This document shows positions 24,668-33,259 of a DNA stretch of 64,000 nt, in pieces (position 1 is the first letter of the stretch; every line of letters starts with the position of its first letter). This DNA comes from Dyella terrae (lineage in GTDB: Bacteria; Pseudomonadota; Gammaproteobacteria; Xanthomonadales; Rhodanobacteraceae): contig NZ_SIZZ01000002.1 in NCBI RefSeq assembly GCF_004322705.1, positions 496,001 to 560,000 on the forward strand, given 5' to 3'. A program made the translations under genes and the position numbers. Below the pieces are notes generated by a model. It was not told the DNA's origin. It did no database searches and saw only the letters and a list, made by a program, of their open reading frames with translations.

Positions 24668-25177
24668 TCAGTGCGTGGCTTTATCCATCGCCGCAATCTC
24701 AGCCGGTGTCAGCGCTCGATGCCCAAAGCTCACCACCCGGGTCATCTGCCACTGCCCATCCTTGAGGCGCCAGATCATCAGGAACTTCGCGCTGCCTTCG
24801 CACTTGCCGGTGGCCAGCTCGCAGAAGCGGTGCTCTCCTTCCTCGATCGCGCCGTAATCCTTGATGGGGTAGACCTTCAGCGTGGCCGTCAGTAGCTCGC
24901 GCTTCACCTTGTGGCAAATGTACTTGCGCGTGTTGTCGACGACGGACTGGCGGTCGAAAGTGGCGCCGCCTTTGTCGTGATAGAACTCGACATCGGGAGC
25001 GAAGAACGTGGTGAACGTGTCCAGGTCGCAGCGGTTGTAGGCGTCGAAGACCTTCTGGTCGAGCCCCGCGATGGTGCGGGTCAGCTCCGGATCGGTGTCA
25101 TCGTCTGACGCCGCAGCTCCGAGGCTGGCACAGCATGCGAGTGCGGCGAACATCATGCGAGCGAGTCGATGCGTCAT
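24668..25177 (-). CDS. Exported NTF2-like/DUF4440 protein
   Basis: 169 aa with a signal peptide (residues 1-23, ending in LGAAAS). The mature part has the NTF2/SnoaL-like pattern: an opening helix with FDAYNRCDLDTFTTFFAPDVEF, a central turn and the closing strands FLMIWRLKDGQWQMTRVVSFGHR. These small alpha+beta cones bind ligands or act as isomerases; most exported ones are uncharacterised. ATG 25177 is chosen because it starts the signal peptide. Transcribed alone; convergent with the preceding gene. Confidence 0.72.
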   Translation of the reverse strand: MTHRLARMMFAALACCASLGAAASDDDTDPELTRTIAGLDQKVFDAYNRCDLDTFTTFFAPDVEFYHDKGGATFDRQSVVDNTRKYICHKVKRELLTATLKVYPIKDYGAIEEGEHRFCELATGKCEGSAKFLMIWRLKDGQWQMTRVVSFGHRALTPAEIAAMDKATH

Positions 25178-25286
25178 GCGTGCGGCCCCTGTGGTGTGTT
25201 CGTTTGGACGGCCAAACCTGGCAAAGACAAGGTAGCGGAATTTCCCGGGGACGTGGCCATGACTTGCGTCAGGGGTGGCTAGCAGC

Positions 25287-25317
25287 AAAAAAGGCGCCTG
25301 AGGGCGCCTTTTTTTTG
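25287..25317 (-). terminator. Terminator after rpiA
   Basis: AAAAAAGGCGCC, loop TGA and GGGCGCCTTTTTTTT: a GC-rich stem flanked by A- and T-runs on both sides, so it can work on either strand. It lies about 18 nt past the rpiA stop on the minus strand. Confidence 0.85.
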
Positions 25318-25334
25318 AGCCATGGATGATCCGC

Positions 25335-25973
25335 TCAGATCTGCTTGTCGCCTACCAGCACCACGTCAGCGGCGCGCTGGGCAAACAAACCGACCGTGAC
25401 GATGCCCGGGATCTGGTTGAGATCCTTCTCCAGGCCCACCGGATCGGCGATCTGCCAGCCGTGCACGTCGATGATCCAGTTGCCGTTGTCGGTGACCACG
25501 CCATCGCGCCACACCGGGCTGCCGCCGCGCTTGGCGATCTCGCGACCGACCAGGCTGCGGGCCATCGGAATGACCTCGATCGGCAGCGGGAACTTGCCCA
25601 GCAGGTTCACGCGCTTGCCCGAGTCGATGATGCAGACGAACTTGTCGCTGGCTGCGGCGATGATCTTTTCGCGCGTCAGTGCCGCGCCGCCGCCCTTGAT
25701 CAGGCGCTTGTGCGGATCGCATTCGTCGGCGCCATCGACGTAGAGGGACAGGGCGCCTGTCGAATTCAGGTCCAGCACCGGGATGCCCAGGCGCTTGAGG
25801 TGCGCGGTGGACTGTTCGGAGCTAGATACCGCACCCTGAATGCGGTCCTTGAGGTCCGCCAGGGCGTCGATGAAGAAGGCGACGGTCGAGCCCGTGCCCA
25901 CACCGACGATGGCATTGTCCTCGACGAAGCGGATGGCGGCTTCGCCGGCCAGTTTTTTCTCGTTAGCGCTCAT
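25335..25973 (-). CDS. rpiA: Ribose-5-phosphate isomerase A
   Basis: 212 aa, close to the usual 219. It interconverts ribose-5-phosphate and ribulose-5-phosphate in the pentose phosphate pathway. Family motifs are present: VGVGTGSTV (phosphate binding), [36 protein letters not shown] with the catalytic aspartates and lysine, and CIIDSGK. It is the last gene of a minus-strand run headed by zapA, and a strong terminator follows. Confidence 0.96.
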   Translation of the reverse strand: MSANEKKLAGEAAIRFVEDNAIVGVGTGSTVAFFIDALADLKDRIQGAVSSSEQSTAHLKRLGIPVLDLNSTGALSLYVDGADECDPHKRLIKGGGAALTREKIIAAASDKFVCIIDSGKRVNLLGKFPLPIEVIPMARSLVGREIAKRGGSPVWRDGVVTDNGNWIIDVHGWQIADPVGLEKDLNQIPGIVTVGLFAQRAADVVLVGDKQI

Positions 25974-26001
25974 GACGATGCGTTCCGGAAGGAGGGAAAA
26001 T

Positions 26002-26454
26002 TCATTCCATGCCGACGATGTGGCGCCAGTCGGCGGCGCTCACGGGCATGACGGAGAGACGGTTGCCCTTTTTGACCAGCGGCATCTCGGCCAGGGCCGG
26101 CTCGGCCTGGAGCTCCTTCAGCGAAATGGTCCGCTTGAGCTTCTTCACGAACTTAACGTCCACCAGCATCCAGCGCGGCTTGTCGTGCGACGCGCCCGGA
26201 TCGAAATAGTTGCTCTTGGGGTCGAACTGGCTGGCATCCGGGTAAGCCTCGGTGGCCACTTCGGCGATGCCGACGATGCCGGGTTCCGCGCAGTTGGAGT
26301 GATAGAAGAAAATCTTGTCGCCCACGCGCATGCCGTCGCGCATGTAGTTGCGCGCCTGGTAATTGCGGACGCCGTCCCAGTGCTCCTGGCCCTTCTTCTT
26401 CAGGTCGTCGATGGAGAAAGCGTCCGGCTCGGACTTCATAAGCCAGTAGTTCAT
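26002..26454 (-). CDS. EVE domain-containing protein
   Basis: 150 aa, a single EVE/PUA-like domain: [33 protein letters not shown], and [11 protein letters not shown]...GIVGIAEV are diagnostic. The eukaryotic homologue is THYN1. EVE domains bind modified bases in DNA or RNA and are found both as housekeeping proteins and beside defence genes; here the neighbours are housekeeping. Its start overlaps the 5-formyl-THF cyclo-ligase stop by 4 nt. Confidence 0.92.
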   Translation of the reverse strand: MNYWLMKSEPDAFSIDDLKKKGQEHWDGVRNYQARNYMRDGMRVGDKIFFYHSNCAEPGIVGIAEVATEAYPDASQFDPKSNYFDPGASHDKPRWMLVDVKFVKKLKRTISLKELQAEPALAEMPLVKKGNRLSVMPVSAADWRHIVGME

Positions 26455-27071
26455 GCGTCAGCAGCTCCATTTTCGCTGCCGGCGTGGCAGTCGATCAGTT
26501 CCTGGTCGGTGGCGATGAAATCCAGCGGCACGTCCCAGTCGGCCTGCTCGATATGGTCGAGCTCCTGGAAGGCGTAACCGATGCCGACCAGCAGGGGTTC
26601 GGTAGGGCGGACCTGGTCATTGAGGAAGGCGAAGCTGCGGTCGTAATAGCCGCCGCCGTAGCCCAGGCGGCCGCCGCGGCGGTCAAAGGCCATCAAGGGA
26701 ACCAGCACCAGGTCCAGCTGGAACGGCTCCAGCAGCTCGCGCGGATCCACCGGTTCAGGGATGCCGTAGCGGTTGGGCTGGACGTCTTCGCCGTTTTGCC
26801 AGGGGGCAAACTGCAGGCGTGTTCCCGGGCCGATCACCGGAAGCAGGAACTGCTGGCCACGCCCGGCCAGAGGCGGAATGACCAGATTCAGGGGCAGCTC
26901 GCCATTGGTGGCCCAATAGCCGGCCACGCGCAGATCGGTGAGGTATTCAGGAAGCTGATCGAGGCTGCGGCGCAGGCCCTGGGCCGCGGCGATGCGCTGG
27001 GCGGGCGTGAGGGCGCGGCGGCGTTCAGCCAGCTGCTGGCGCAGTTCGCGTCGCTGGGCGGTGGCGTCCAC
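26451..27071 (-). CDS. 5-formyltetrahydrofolate cyclo-ligase
   Basis: 206 aa from GTG 27071, which has GAGGAG 10 nt upstream. It converts 5-formyl-THF to 5,10-methenyl-THF with ATP. Motifs: RRELRQQLAERRRAL near the N-terminus, and the C-terminal DLVLVPLMAFDRRGGRLGYGGGYYDR phosphate/folate loop. This is the ygfA/fau gene that follows 6S RNA in E. coli, and 6S RNA is indeed found directly upstream here. It is coupled to the EVE gene by overlap. Translation could extend upstream in frame, but that region is RNA-coding. Confidence 0.93.
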   Translation of the reverse strand: MDATAQRRELRQQLAERRRALTPAQRIAAAQGLRRSLDQLPEYLTDLRVAGYWATNGELPLNLVIPPLAGRGQQFLLPVIGPGTRLQFAPWQNGEDVQPNRYGIPEPVDPRELLEPFQLDLVLVPLMAFDRRGGRLGYGGGYYDRSFAFLNDQVRPTEPLLVGIGYAFQELDHIEQADWDVPLDFIATDQELIDCHAGSENGAADA

Positions 27072-27180
27072 GGTGACGCATCTCCTCAAGAGAACGCCCG
27101 CAGCGGCTGCTGCGGGCGGTTCCGCGGGCCCGGCCGATGTCGGAACAAGCTCGGCCGTAGCGGTAAAAAAGGTGGCGTTA

Positions 27181-27357
27181 ACCGCGATGCCGCTGCCCAC
27201 CAAACGACCTTGATCCACGATGGATCAGGTGGGAGAGCTACATGGCCTCAAGGCTTTCCGCACGCAGCGGACATGCACAACAGCCGATGAAAAGCCGACC
27301 CGGGGCCGTATTTAGGAACAAGGCAAATGTAAGAGTGTGCTGGCGCACACCGCAGAT
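27181..27357 (-). ncRNA. ssrS: 6S RNA
   Basis: The minus strand between zapA and the 5-formyl-THF cyclo-ligase holds the 6S RNA hallmarks: GTGCATGTCCG...CGGAAAGCCTTGAGG, the CACCTGATCC/GGATCAAGGT hairpin and CAGCGGCATC near the 3' end. These match the Pseudomonas and E. coli 6S RNAs as I recall them. The 5' GCGGTGT can pair with 3' GCATCGC to close the long stem. 6S RNA binds sigma-70 RNA polymerase in stationary phase. The genomic position zapA-ssrS-ygfA is the classical one. Ends are estimates to within about 10 nt. Confidence 0.85.
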
Positions 27358-27368
27358 AACGCCGAGGA

Positions 27369-27674
27369 CTATTTTACTTGGCCCTCGAGAGCCGCTTCAA
27401 GCTTGCGACGAAGCGCCGCAAGACTATCGCCCACATTGACATCCTGGCCGGAGTGTTGCTTGCGCAGGGCCAGGAACTCGTGCGTGATGCTGATGGCGGC
27501 CAGGACCGCGAGGCGGTCGAAACCCGGCGTTTTGGCGTTGGCGCGCAGTTCACGCATCTTGCGGTCCAGATAGGCCGCCGATTCCAGCAGCCCGTCGCGC
27601 TCTTCCGGGGCGCAGGCGATCAGGAATTCACGGTCGATCAGCCGGAGTGCTACCGGTTCGCTCGGGGTGCTCAT
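27369..27674 (-). CDS. zapA: Cell division protein ZapA
   Basis: 101 aa. An N-terminal beta/alpha domain (VALRLIDREFLIACAPEERDGLLESAAYLDRKMRELR) and a C-terminal coiled coil (ITHEFLALRKQH to the end). ZapA bundles FtsZ protofilaments and bridges the Z ring to ZapB. Its gene ends about 12 nt before the 6S RNA 5' end, as in E. coli where 6S is processed from a zapA-linked transcript region. The ZapB-like gene is 8 nt upstream. Confidence 0.92.
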   Translation of the reverse strand: MSTPSEPVALRLIDREFLIACAPEERDGLLESAAYLDRKMRELRANAKTPGFDRLAVLAAISITHEFLALRKQHSGQDVNVGDSLAALRRKLEAALEGQVK

Positions 27675-27682
27675 GGGTACGC

Positions 27683-27922
27683 TCAGTTATTGTTCTCGAG
27701 CGCCTTCAGGCGCTGGATCATCGCTTCGACACGGCTGCGCGCCTGCTCGTTGCGCGCCATGAGGCCCGCCCGCTCGTTGGCCAGCTGTTCCTGGCTGTGG
27801 CGCAGGCTGCGGTTTTCCTCGTTGAGCCGACGCACGGTATCGAGCAGGCGATCAACCTGTTCGCCCAGGGCGGCGATCTCTTGCCTGATGGGATCAGGCC
27901 TGGCGGTGTCGGAAGCGGTCAT
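27683..27922 (-). CDS. ZapB-like small coiled-coil protein (TIGR02449 type)
   Basis: 79 aa, nearly all one coiled coil with heptads of leucine (EIAALGEQVDRLLDTVRRL, NEENRSLRHSQEQLANERA). Proteins of this type sit next to zapA in pseudomonads and xanthomonads and are thought to be division-ring partners. ATG 27922 is chosen; an upstream open frame is the shadow of the opposite-strand ygfB gene. It is the first gene of the zapA-6S-ygfA-EVE-rpiA run. Confidence 0.8.
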   Translation of the reverse strand: MTASDTARPDPIRQEIAALGEQVDRLLDTVRRLNEENRSLRHSQEQLANERAGLMARNEQARSRVEAMIQRLKALENNN

Positions 27923-28023
27923 GGCAATGACTATAGCAGGGGAGCGAAGCCGGGAAAGGAGGAGGCTCACGCCTTTTCGGTCACACCCCTTAAACTCTCT
28001 TGCGTACCCGAAGGAGCCCCACC

Positions 28024-28593
28024 ATGACCACACTCGAACCCATCGCCTACGAAGACCTCGACGGCGTTGCCCTGCGCCTGAAGCTGGCCGTCGAGGCCAG
28101 CGAACTGCATGGCTCCCTTTGTGGCTTCCTGGCGGGCGGCGGTCGCATCGAGCGGCAATCGCTGCTGGCCGTGCTGCATCTGGATGGCGACGATATCGTT
28201 CAGCCGGGCGCATCCGACCAGGCCATGCTTGACCGCGTGGTCAAGCAGAGCGAAGAAGAACTGGCCGATCCGGAGCTGGGCTTCGAACCCTTGCTGCCGC
28301 CGGACGACCGCTCGCTGGAAGAACGCGCCGAGGCCCTGGTCGATTGGTGCCGCGGCTTTCTCGGTGGGTTTGGTCTGGCTGGCGCGGACAAACACGCCAA
28401 GCTGTCGGAAGAAGCCCAGGAAATCCTCAAGGACTTCGGTGCGATCGCTGCGTCCAGCTTCGAGTTCGGTGATGAATCCGAGGACGAGGATTCGCTGATC
28501 GAAGTGCACGAATTCGTGCGCATTGGCGCCATGTTGCTGCACGCCGAATGCGTGGGCGGCCGCAACAAGCCCACCGGTGACACCCTGCATTGA
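28024..28593 (+). CDS. YgfB/YecA family (UPF0149) protein
   Basis: 189 aa. All-helical family with ELHGSLCGFLAGG at about residue 29, VDWCRGFLGGFGLAG in the middle and an acidic C-terminal part (EFGDESEDEDSLIEVHEF). AAGGAG precedes ATG 28024. YgfB in Pseudomonas interferes with a transcriptional antitermination-type regulator; the role here is unknown. Its stop overlaps the TTG start of pepP, and it is divergent from zapA, as in E. coli. Confidence 0.9.
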   Translation: MTTLEPIAYEDLDGVALRLKLAVEASELHGSLCGFLAGGGRIERQSLLAVLHLDGDDIVQPGASDQAMLDRVVKQSEEELADPELGFEPLLPPDDRSLEERAEALVDWCRGFLGGFGLAGADKHAKLSEEAQEILKDFGAIAASSFEFGDESEDEDSLIEVHEFVRIGAMLLHAECVGGRNKPTGDTLH

Positions 28594-29900
28594 GCATCCT
28601 GCCCGACGAATACGCCCGTCGCCGCCGCCAGCTCATGAAAATGGCTGGCGAGGACGCGGTCCTGCTGGTGGCAGCCGCCCCGGAGCGCATGCGCAATGCC
28701 GATGCGGCCTGGCCGTACCGGCAGGATTCGGACCTGCATTACCTTTCGGGGTTTCCCGAGCCCGACGCCGTACTGGCGCTCCTGCCTGGCCGACAACACG
28801 GCGAAGTCGTGTTGTTCTGCCGCGAGCGCGATGACGAGCACGAGCGCTGGCACGGCGAATCCATCGGCACCGAACGTTCCGTATCCGTCCATGGCATGGA
28901 CGACGCCTTCCCGATCGATGACATCGACGACATCCTGCCGGGCATGATCGAAGGCAGGGCACGGGTGTACTGCCACTTTGGCCGCGAGCCCGAGTTCGAC
29001 GCCCGCCTGCTCGGATGGATGCGCCGCCTGCGCCAGTTGCGTGGCGGCGGTGTCGTGCCGAAGGAATTCGTCGCGCTGGGTCATTTGCTGCACGACCTGC
29101 GCCTTTACAAATCGCGCAACGAGCTACGCCTGATGCGTGGTTCGGCTGCCATCGCTGCCGACGCGCATCTGGCCGCCATGCAGCTGGCGACGCCGGGCCG
29201 CTTTGAGTACGAGATCGAGGCCGAGCTGGTGCGCACCATGCGTGGCAAGGGTGCGGTGCCGGCGTTTACGCCCATCGTCGCCGCAGGTGCCAATGCCTGT
29301 GTCATGCACTACCAGGCCAACCGCGCCCCGCTGCGCGATGGCGACCTGCTGCTGATCGATGCTGGCGCGGAGCTCGATTGCTATGCGTCCGATATCAGCC
29401 GCACCTTCCCCGTCAATGGGCGCTTTTCCCGCGAGCAGCGCGCGCTGTACGAAGTGGTGCTGGCGGCGCAGCAGGCGGCTATCGACGAGGTTCGGCCCGG
29501 TCAGGCGTTCAGTGCGGCGCATGAAGTGGCGGTGCGGATGATCGCCGAAGGATTGTGCTCGCTGGGCGTCCTGCAGGGCGATGCCGATACGGCCATCGCC
29601 GATGGCAGCTACAAGCGCTTCTATCCCGCCAAGACGGGCCATTGGCTGGGCCTGGACGTGCATGACGTCGGCGATTACCGCATCGACGGCGAGCCGCGCG
29701 TGCTGGAGCCCGGCATGGTGGTGACAGTTGAGCCGGGTATCTACATTCCACCGCAGGACCGCACGGTACCCGAGCGATGGCGCGGCATCGGCATTCGCAT
29801 CGAGGACGATGTGGCGGTAACTCGCGACGGCCATGAAGTGCTGACCGATGCCGTGCCGCGCGAAGCCGAGGCGGTCGAGGCGTTGCTGGCGCAACGCTGA
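28590..29900 (+). CDS. pepP: Xaa-Pro aminopeptidase (PepP)
   Basis: 436 aa. Cleaves the N-terminal residue from peptides with proline in position 2. The C-terminal pita-bread fold holds both metal ions: DAGAELDCYASDIS (two Asp), HWLGLDVHD (His), TVEPGIY (Glu) and IRIEDDV (Glu). It starts at TTG 28590, overlapping the ygfB stop (TTGA); no other start fits the family N-terminus. In E. coli ubiH and ubiI follow, but here a convergent cyd operon follows. Confidence 0.94.
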   Translation: MSILPDEYARRRRQLMKMAGEDAVLLVAAAPERMRNADAAWPYRQDSDLHYLSGFPEPDAVLALLPGRQHGEVVLFCRERDDEHERWHGESIGTERSVSVHGMDDAFPIDDIDDILPGMIEGRARVYCHFGREPEFDARLLGWMRRLRQLRGGGVVPKEFVALGHLLHDLRLYKSRNELRLMRGSAAIAADAHLAAMQLATPGRFEYEIEAELVRTMRGKGAVPAFTPIVAAGANACVMHYQANRAPLRDGDLLLIDAGAELDCYASDISRTFPVNGRFSREQRALYEVVLAAQQAAIDEVRPGQAFSAAHEVAVRMIAEGLCSLGVLQGDADTAIADGSYKRFYPAKTGHWLGLDVHDVGDYRIDGEPRVLEPGMVVTVEPGIYIPPQDRTVPERWRGIGIRIEDDVAVTRDGHEVLTDAVPREAEAVEALLAQR

Positions 29901-29902
29901 AG

Positions 29903-29927
29903 GGCTGCCCGTGCCTGACGGGCAGCC
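29903..29927. terminator. Hairpin between convergent pepP and cydX
   Basis: GGCTGCCCGT, a 5-nt loop and ACGGGCAGCC form a perfect 10-bp stem directly after both stop codons. No U-run is present, so its strength as an intrinsic terminator is doubtful. Confidence 0.5.
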
Positions 29928-29934
29928 TCATCCT

Positions 29935-30066
29935 TCAGACGTCCGATGCATCCTCGTCGATGCGGCGATGCGCCTCGTCCGTGGCGTGCACTTCGTACCA
30001 CATCGCGTTGAGGATGCCGAAAGCACACGCCAGGCCCAGGCCAAGAATCCAGCTGAAATACCACAT
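29935..30066 (-). CDS. cydX: Cytochrome bd oxidase small subunit CydX
   Basis: 43 aa, a single transmembrane helix. MWYFSWILGLGLACAFGILN is the CydX signature (E. coli CydX starts MWYFSWILGTLLACSFGV). It stabilises the CydAB haems and is needed for activity in E. coli. It begins 17 nt after the cydB stop, completing a cydP-cydA-cydB-cydX operon. The C-terminal tail is acidic (DEDASDV), and the gene is easily missed because of its size. Confidence 0.93.
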   Translation of the reverse strand: MWYFSWILGLGLACAFGILNAMWYEVHATDEAHRRIDEDASDV

Positions 30067-30083
30067 GCGCGTTCTCCGGGAGG

Positions 30084-31214
30084 TCAGTAGTCGCTGCGCG
30101 ATTCGCGTACGTGCTCGAGCGTGACGCGTCCACGCATCACGCGAAACACCCACGAGGTGTAAAGAAGAATCAGGGGCAGAAAAATCACGGTCGCGAACAG
30201 CATCAGTTGCAACGTGCTGCGGCTGGACGAGGCGTCCCACACCGTGAGGCTCGAACGCGGATCCAGGCTCGACGGCAGCAGGAAGGGAAATAGCGCGAAA
30301 CCTGCCGACAGGATCGTGCCGATCACCATCAGACTGCTGCCGATGAAACCCATGACTCCCAGCTTGCCCACCTGCCATTGCAGCACGAGCGCGCCGAAAA
30401 ATGCCGCGATCGGTGCCAGCCAGAATGCCGGGTACTGCATGTAGCTGGCGAACCAGCTTCCGCCGACGGCCACTTGCTTGAAGAGCGGATTGGACACGCC
30501 ATTCGGTTCGACCGTGCTGGCGATGGCGTAACCCGGCAGCCCGTAGGCGAGCCAGACGCCGGCGGCTACATACAGCACGGCCCAGGCGACGCAAGCGAGT
30601 CGGGCGATGCGCGCGGCTCGAACGGCGATGCTGTTGTCCGCCTTGAGCGCCGCCCAGGCCGCGCCGTGCGCCAGCAGCATGGTGATCGAGACCAGGCCGG
30701 TCACCAGCGCAAAGGGATGCAGAAGGTTGAAGAAGCCGCCCTCCCAGGTCATGCGCAGATCGTCATCCAGCTTGAACGGCACCCCCAGGAACAGGTTGCC
30801 GAACGCCACGCCGGAAACAAGCATCACGACGACACCCGAGGCGACCAGCACCCAGTCCCACAGATCCTGCCAGCGCGTGTGCTCGACCTTGCCGCGAAAA
30901 TTGAAGCCCACAGGTCGCAGGATGAAGGCCAGCAGCACCAGCGCGATCGCGAGATACATGCCGGAGAAGGAGACGGCGTAAAGCATCGGCCAGGCAGCGA
31001 AGGATGCACCGCCGCCCAGGATGAACCACACCTGGTTGCCTTCCCAGGTCGGTTCGACGGTTTCGAGCAGAACGTGGCGTTCGTCGGAGTCGCGTCCGAG
31101 GATGCGCAGCAGGGCGGCAAGGCCGAAGTCGTAGCCGTCCATGACGGCGAAGCCAATGAGGAGCGCGCCAAGCAATGCCCACCAGATGACGCGCAACGTG
31201 TCGAGTTCGAACAT
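30084..31214 (-). CDS. cydB: Cytochrome bd ubiquinol oxidase subunit II
   Basis: 376 aa with eight or nine hydrophobic helices. The start MFELDTLRVIWWALLGALL and VMDGYDFG are characteristic, followed by WEGNQVWFI and GGASFAAWP. With CydA it forms the high-affinity quinol:oxygen reductase that works at low oxygen. ATG 31214 is chosen, 10 nt after cydA. E. coli CydB has 379 residues, so this is full length. Confidence 0.95.
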   Translation of the reverse strand: MFELDTLRVIWWALLGALLIGFAVMDGYDFGLAALLRILGRDSDERHVLLETVEPTWEGNQVWFILGGGASFAAWPMLYAVSFSGMYLAIALVLLAFILRPVGFNFRGKVEHTRWQDLWDWVLVASGVVVMLVSGVAFGNLFLGVPFKLDDDLRMTWEGGFFNLLHPFALVTGLVSITMLLAHGAAWAALKADNSIAVRAARIARLACVAWAVLYVAAGVWLAYGLPGYAIASTVEPNGVSNPLFKQVAVGGSWFASYMQYPAFWLAPIAAFFGALVLQWQVGKLGVMGFIGSSLMVIGTILSAGFALFPFLLPSSLDPRSSLTVWDASSSRSTLQLMLFATVIFLPLILLYTSWVFRVMRGRVTLEHVRESRSDY

Positions 31215-31224
31215 GGTGTTCTCC

Positions 31225-32802
31225 TCAATCCTGCAGGCTGGGTTGTTCGGAGGCGTTGCGGCGCACGATGGGCCACAGGCCGAGGCCATCCGGCCCCTTG
31301 CGCACGAACTTCACCATCAGCGTCGCATCGATGATCGCCAGCGCGCTGTAGAACAGTACGAAGCCGGCGAGCGACGTCCACACCTGTCCCGCCGTCACCG
31401 ACGACACGCCCAGGGAGGTCGGCAGGATGCCCTCGATCGCCCATGGCTGGCGCCCGTACTCGGCCACGATCCAGCCCAGTTCGGCCGCTACCCAGGGAAG
31501 TGGCAGGCTCCACAAGGCCAGCTTGAGATACCAGCGGTTTTCATCAAGTCGGCGCTTGCTGGCCAGCCAGAACGAATAGCCGAACAGGAAAATGAAGTAG
31601 AACCCGCAGGCCACCATGATGCGGAACGCCCAGAACAGCACAGGCACATTCGGGATGGTGCTGTTCGCTGCCTTCTGGATGTCCTCCGGTGTCGCCTTGC
31701 GCGGATCTTCGACGAAGTGCTTGAGCAGCAAGGCGTAGCCGAGGTCGCGATCATGCGCGGCAAGGATGGCCTTGGCCTGCGCGTTGTTCTTGTCTTCGCG
31801 CAGCACGAGCATCGCGTCGTACGCGAGGATGCCGTTGCTGATCTTGCCTTTGGTGTCCTCAACCAGATTGGCGATGCCGGGAATGGGCTTGTCGATCGAG
31901 CGCGTGCCGATCAGGCCCATGACCCAGGGCAGGCGAAGCGCGTAATGCGTCGTGCGGTTTTCTACGTCCGGGATGCCGAAGACGGTGAACGAAGCGGGTG
32001 CGGGTTCCGTTTCCCACATGGCCTCGATCGCGGCCATCTTCATCTTTTGGTTTTCCGAAACGGCGTAACCGGATTCATCGCCAAGGACGACGACGGAAAG
32101 CGCGGCGGCCAGGCCGAAGCTCGCGGCGACCGTCATCGACCGCTTGGCGAAGTCCACGTTGCGACCACGCAGCAAGTACCAGGCGCTGATCGACAGAACG
32201 AACATCGCACCAAGCACGTAGCCCGCGCTCACCGTGTGCACGAACTTGGCCTGCGCCACCGGGTTGAAGAACACCTCGCTGAAAGATGTGACTTCCATGC
32301 GCATGGTTTCGGGATTGAAGGCCGAACCCACCGGGTTCTGCATCCAGCCATTGGCAACGAGAATCCACAAAGCCGACAAGCTCGTGGCCAGCGCGAGGAA
32401 CCATGTCACCAGCAAATGCTTGACGGGCGAAATGCGCTGCCAGCCCATGAAAAACACGCCGATCAGCGTGCCTTCGAGGAAGAACGCCATGAGGCCTTCG
32501 ATCGCCAGCGGCGTGCCGAACACGTCGCCGACGTAGTGCGCGTAGTAGGCCCAGTTCATGCCGAACTGGAATTCCATGGTGATGCCCGTCGCCACGCCCA
32601 TGGCGAAGTTGATGCCGAACAGCACGCCCCAGAACTGGGTCATGCGCCGCCACACTTCTCGCCTGGTCATCACATAGACGCTCTCCATGATGGCGAGCAT
32701 CCACACCAAACCGAGCGTCAGTGGTACGAACAGGAAGTGATACAGCGCTGTCAGCGCAAATTGCAGGCGCGACAGGACAACGACATCGGCATCGATGATC
32801 AT
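31225..32802 (-). CDS. cydA: Cytochrome bd ubiquinol oxidase subunit I
   Basis: 525 aa (E. coli 522). LSRLQFALTALYHFLFVPLTLG carries the haem b595/d-proximal histidine and the GRLQ-like quinol helix; further haem ligands lie in later helices. The Q-loop between about residues 250 and 380 is of the long type (KNNAQAKAIL, HFVEDPRKATPEDIQ), as in E. coli rather than Bacillus. It binds quinol and the three haems in the inner membrane. Start overlaps the cydP stop by 4 nt. Confidence 0.96.
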   Translation of the reverse strand: MIIDADVVVLSRLQFALTALYHFLFVPLTLGLVWMLAIMESVYVMTRREVWRRMTQFWGVLFGINFAMGVATGITMEFQFGMNWAYYAHYVGDVFGTPLAIEGLMAFFLEGTLIGVFFMGWQRISPVKHLLVTWFLALATSLSALWILVANGWMQNPVGSAFNPETMRMEVTSFSEVFFNPVAQAKFVHTVSAGYVLGAMFVLSISAWYLLRGRNVDFAKRSMTVAASFGLAAALSVVVLGDESGYAVSENQKMKMAAIEAMWETEPAPASFTVFGIPDVENRTTHYALRLPWVMGLIGTRSIDKPIPGIANLVEDTKGKISNGILAYDAMLVLREDKNNAQAKAILAAHDRDLGYALLLKHFVEDPRKATPEDIQKAANSTIPNVPVLFWAFRIMVACGFYFIFLFGYSFWLASKRRLDENRWYLKLALWSLPLPWVAAELGWIVAEYGRQPWAIEGILPTSLGVSSVTAGQVWTSLAGFVLFYSALAIIDATLMVKFVRKGPDGLGLWPIVRRNASEQPSLQD

Positions 32803-33023
32803 GGATGGCCTGTGTTCGTGGCGGTGGATGAGTGGGCTGGTGCGAGCAGTTGCTCAATGGCGGCCGGACGGGTGTCGGGGCGCGGATGCGGCGCGATGGC
32901 GATCCACCAGATCGCGGTCAGTACCACGATTTTGGCGATGACCAGCAGGATCAGTTTTCGCGCCAGACGACGAAGCGTCCGGTCATCCGGTGCGCTGACT
33001 TCCAGGACTTGCGGGCTCGACAT
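32799..33023 (-). CDS. cydP: Putative cytochrome bd small subunit CydP
   Basis: 74 aa, with one transmembrane helix (LILLVIAKIVVLTAIWWIAI) after a short basic stretch, and a Pro-rich tail. It matches the small protein annotated as putative cytochrome oxidase subunit CydP that precedes cydA in many beta- and gammaproteobacteria. Its stop overlaps the cydA start (ATGA), a strong sign of stoichiometric, coupled synthesis. ATG 33023 is chosen over upstream codons because the extension has no family-like sequence. Confidence 0.78.
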   Translation of the reverse strand: MSSPQVLEVSAPDDRTLRRLARKLILLVIAKIVVLTAIWWIAIAPHPRPDTRPAAIEQLLAPAHSSTATNTGHP

Positions 33024-33136
33024 GTGACGTTCCCGTGATTCAGCTTCGGCGAGAATACGCTCGCTTGATGTGCAAGTCTTGCGAATGAATGTCGCAGGGG
33101 CCAGGCACCATCGCCGTGCGAGGCTATCCCGCATTG

Positions 33137-33164
33137 CCGTCATTCCGGCGAAAGCCGGAATCCA
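33137..33164 (+). repeat. REP-like palindromic element, copy 1
   Basis: A 28-nt element with the core ATTCCGGC-GAAA-GCCGGAAT, flanked by CCGTC and CCAT. This type of 'GTCATTCC...GGAATCCA' palindrome is widespread in proteobacterial genomes. Copy 2 (33260-33288) lies in opposite orientation, making a paired unit. Confidence 0.75.
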
Positions 33165-33259
33165 TCGGCGGACACGATGATGGTGCGAATGCGCTTCCGA
33201 GTGAGCTTGGCCGGATCAACAGGCCGTCAGCGATAGCTCGTTCCTGCACGCGTTCGCCA

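Noticed and set aside
31141-33027. 628-codon plus-strand open frame opposite cydAB
   Set aside because: Antisense to cydB and cydA; composition (H, R, D, Q) is typical of a reverse-complement shadow.
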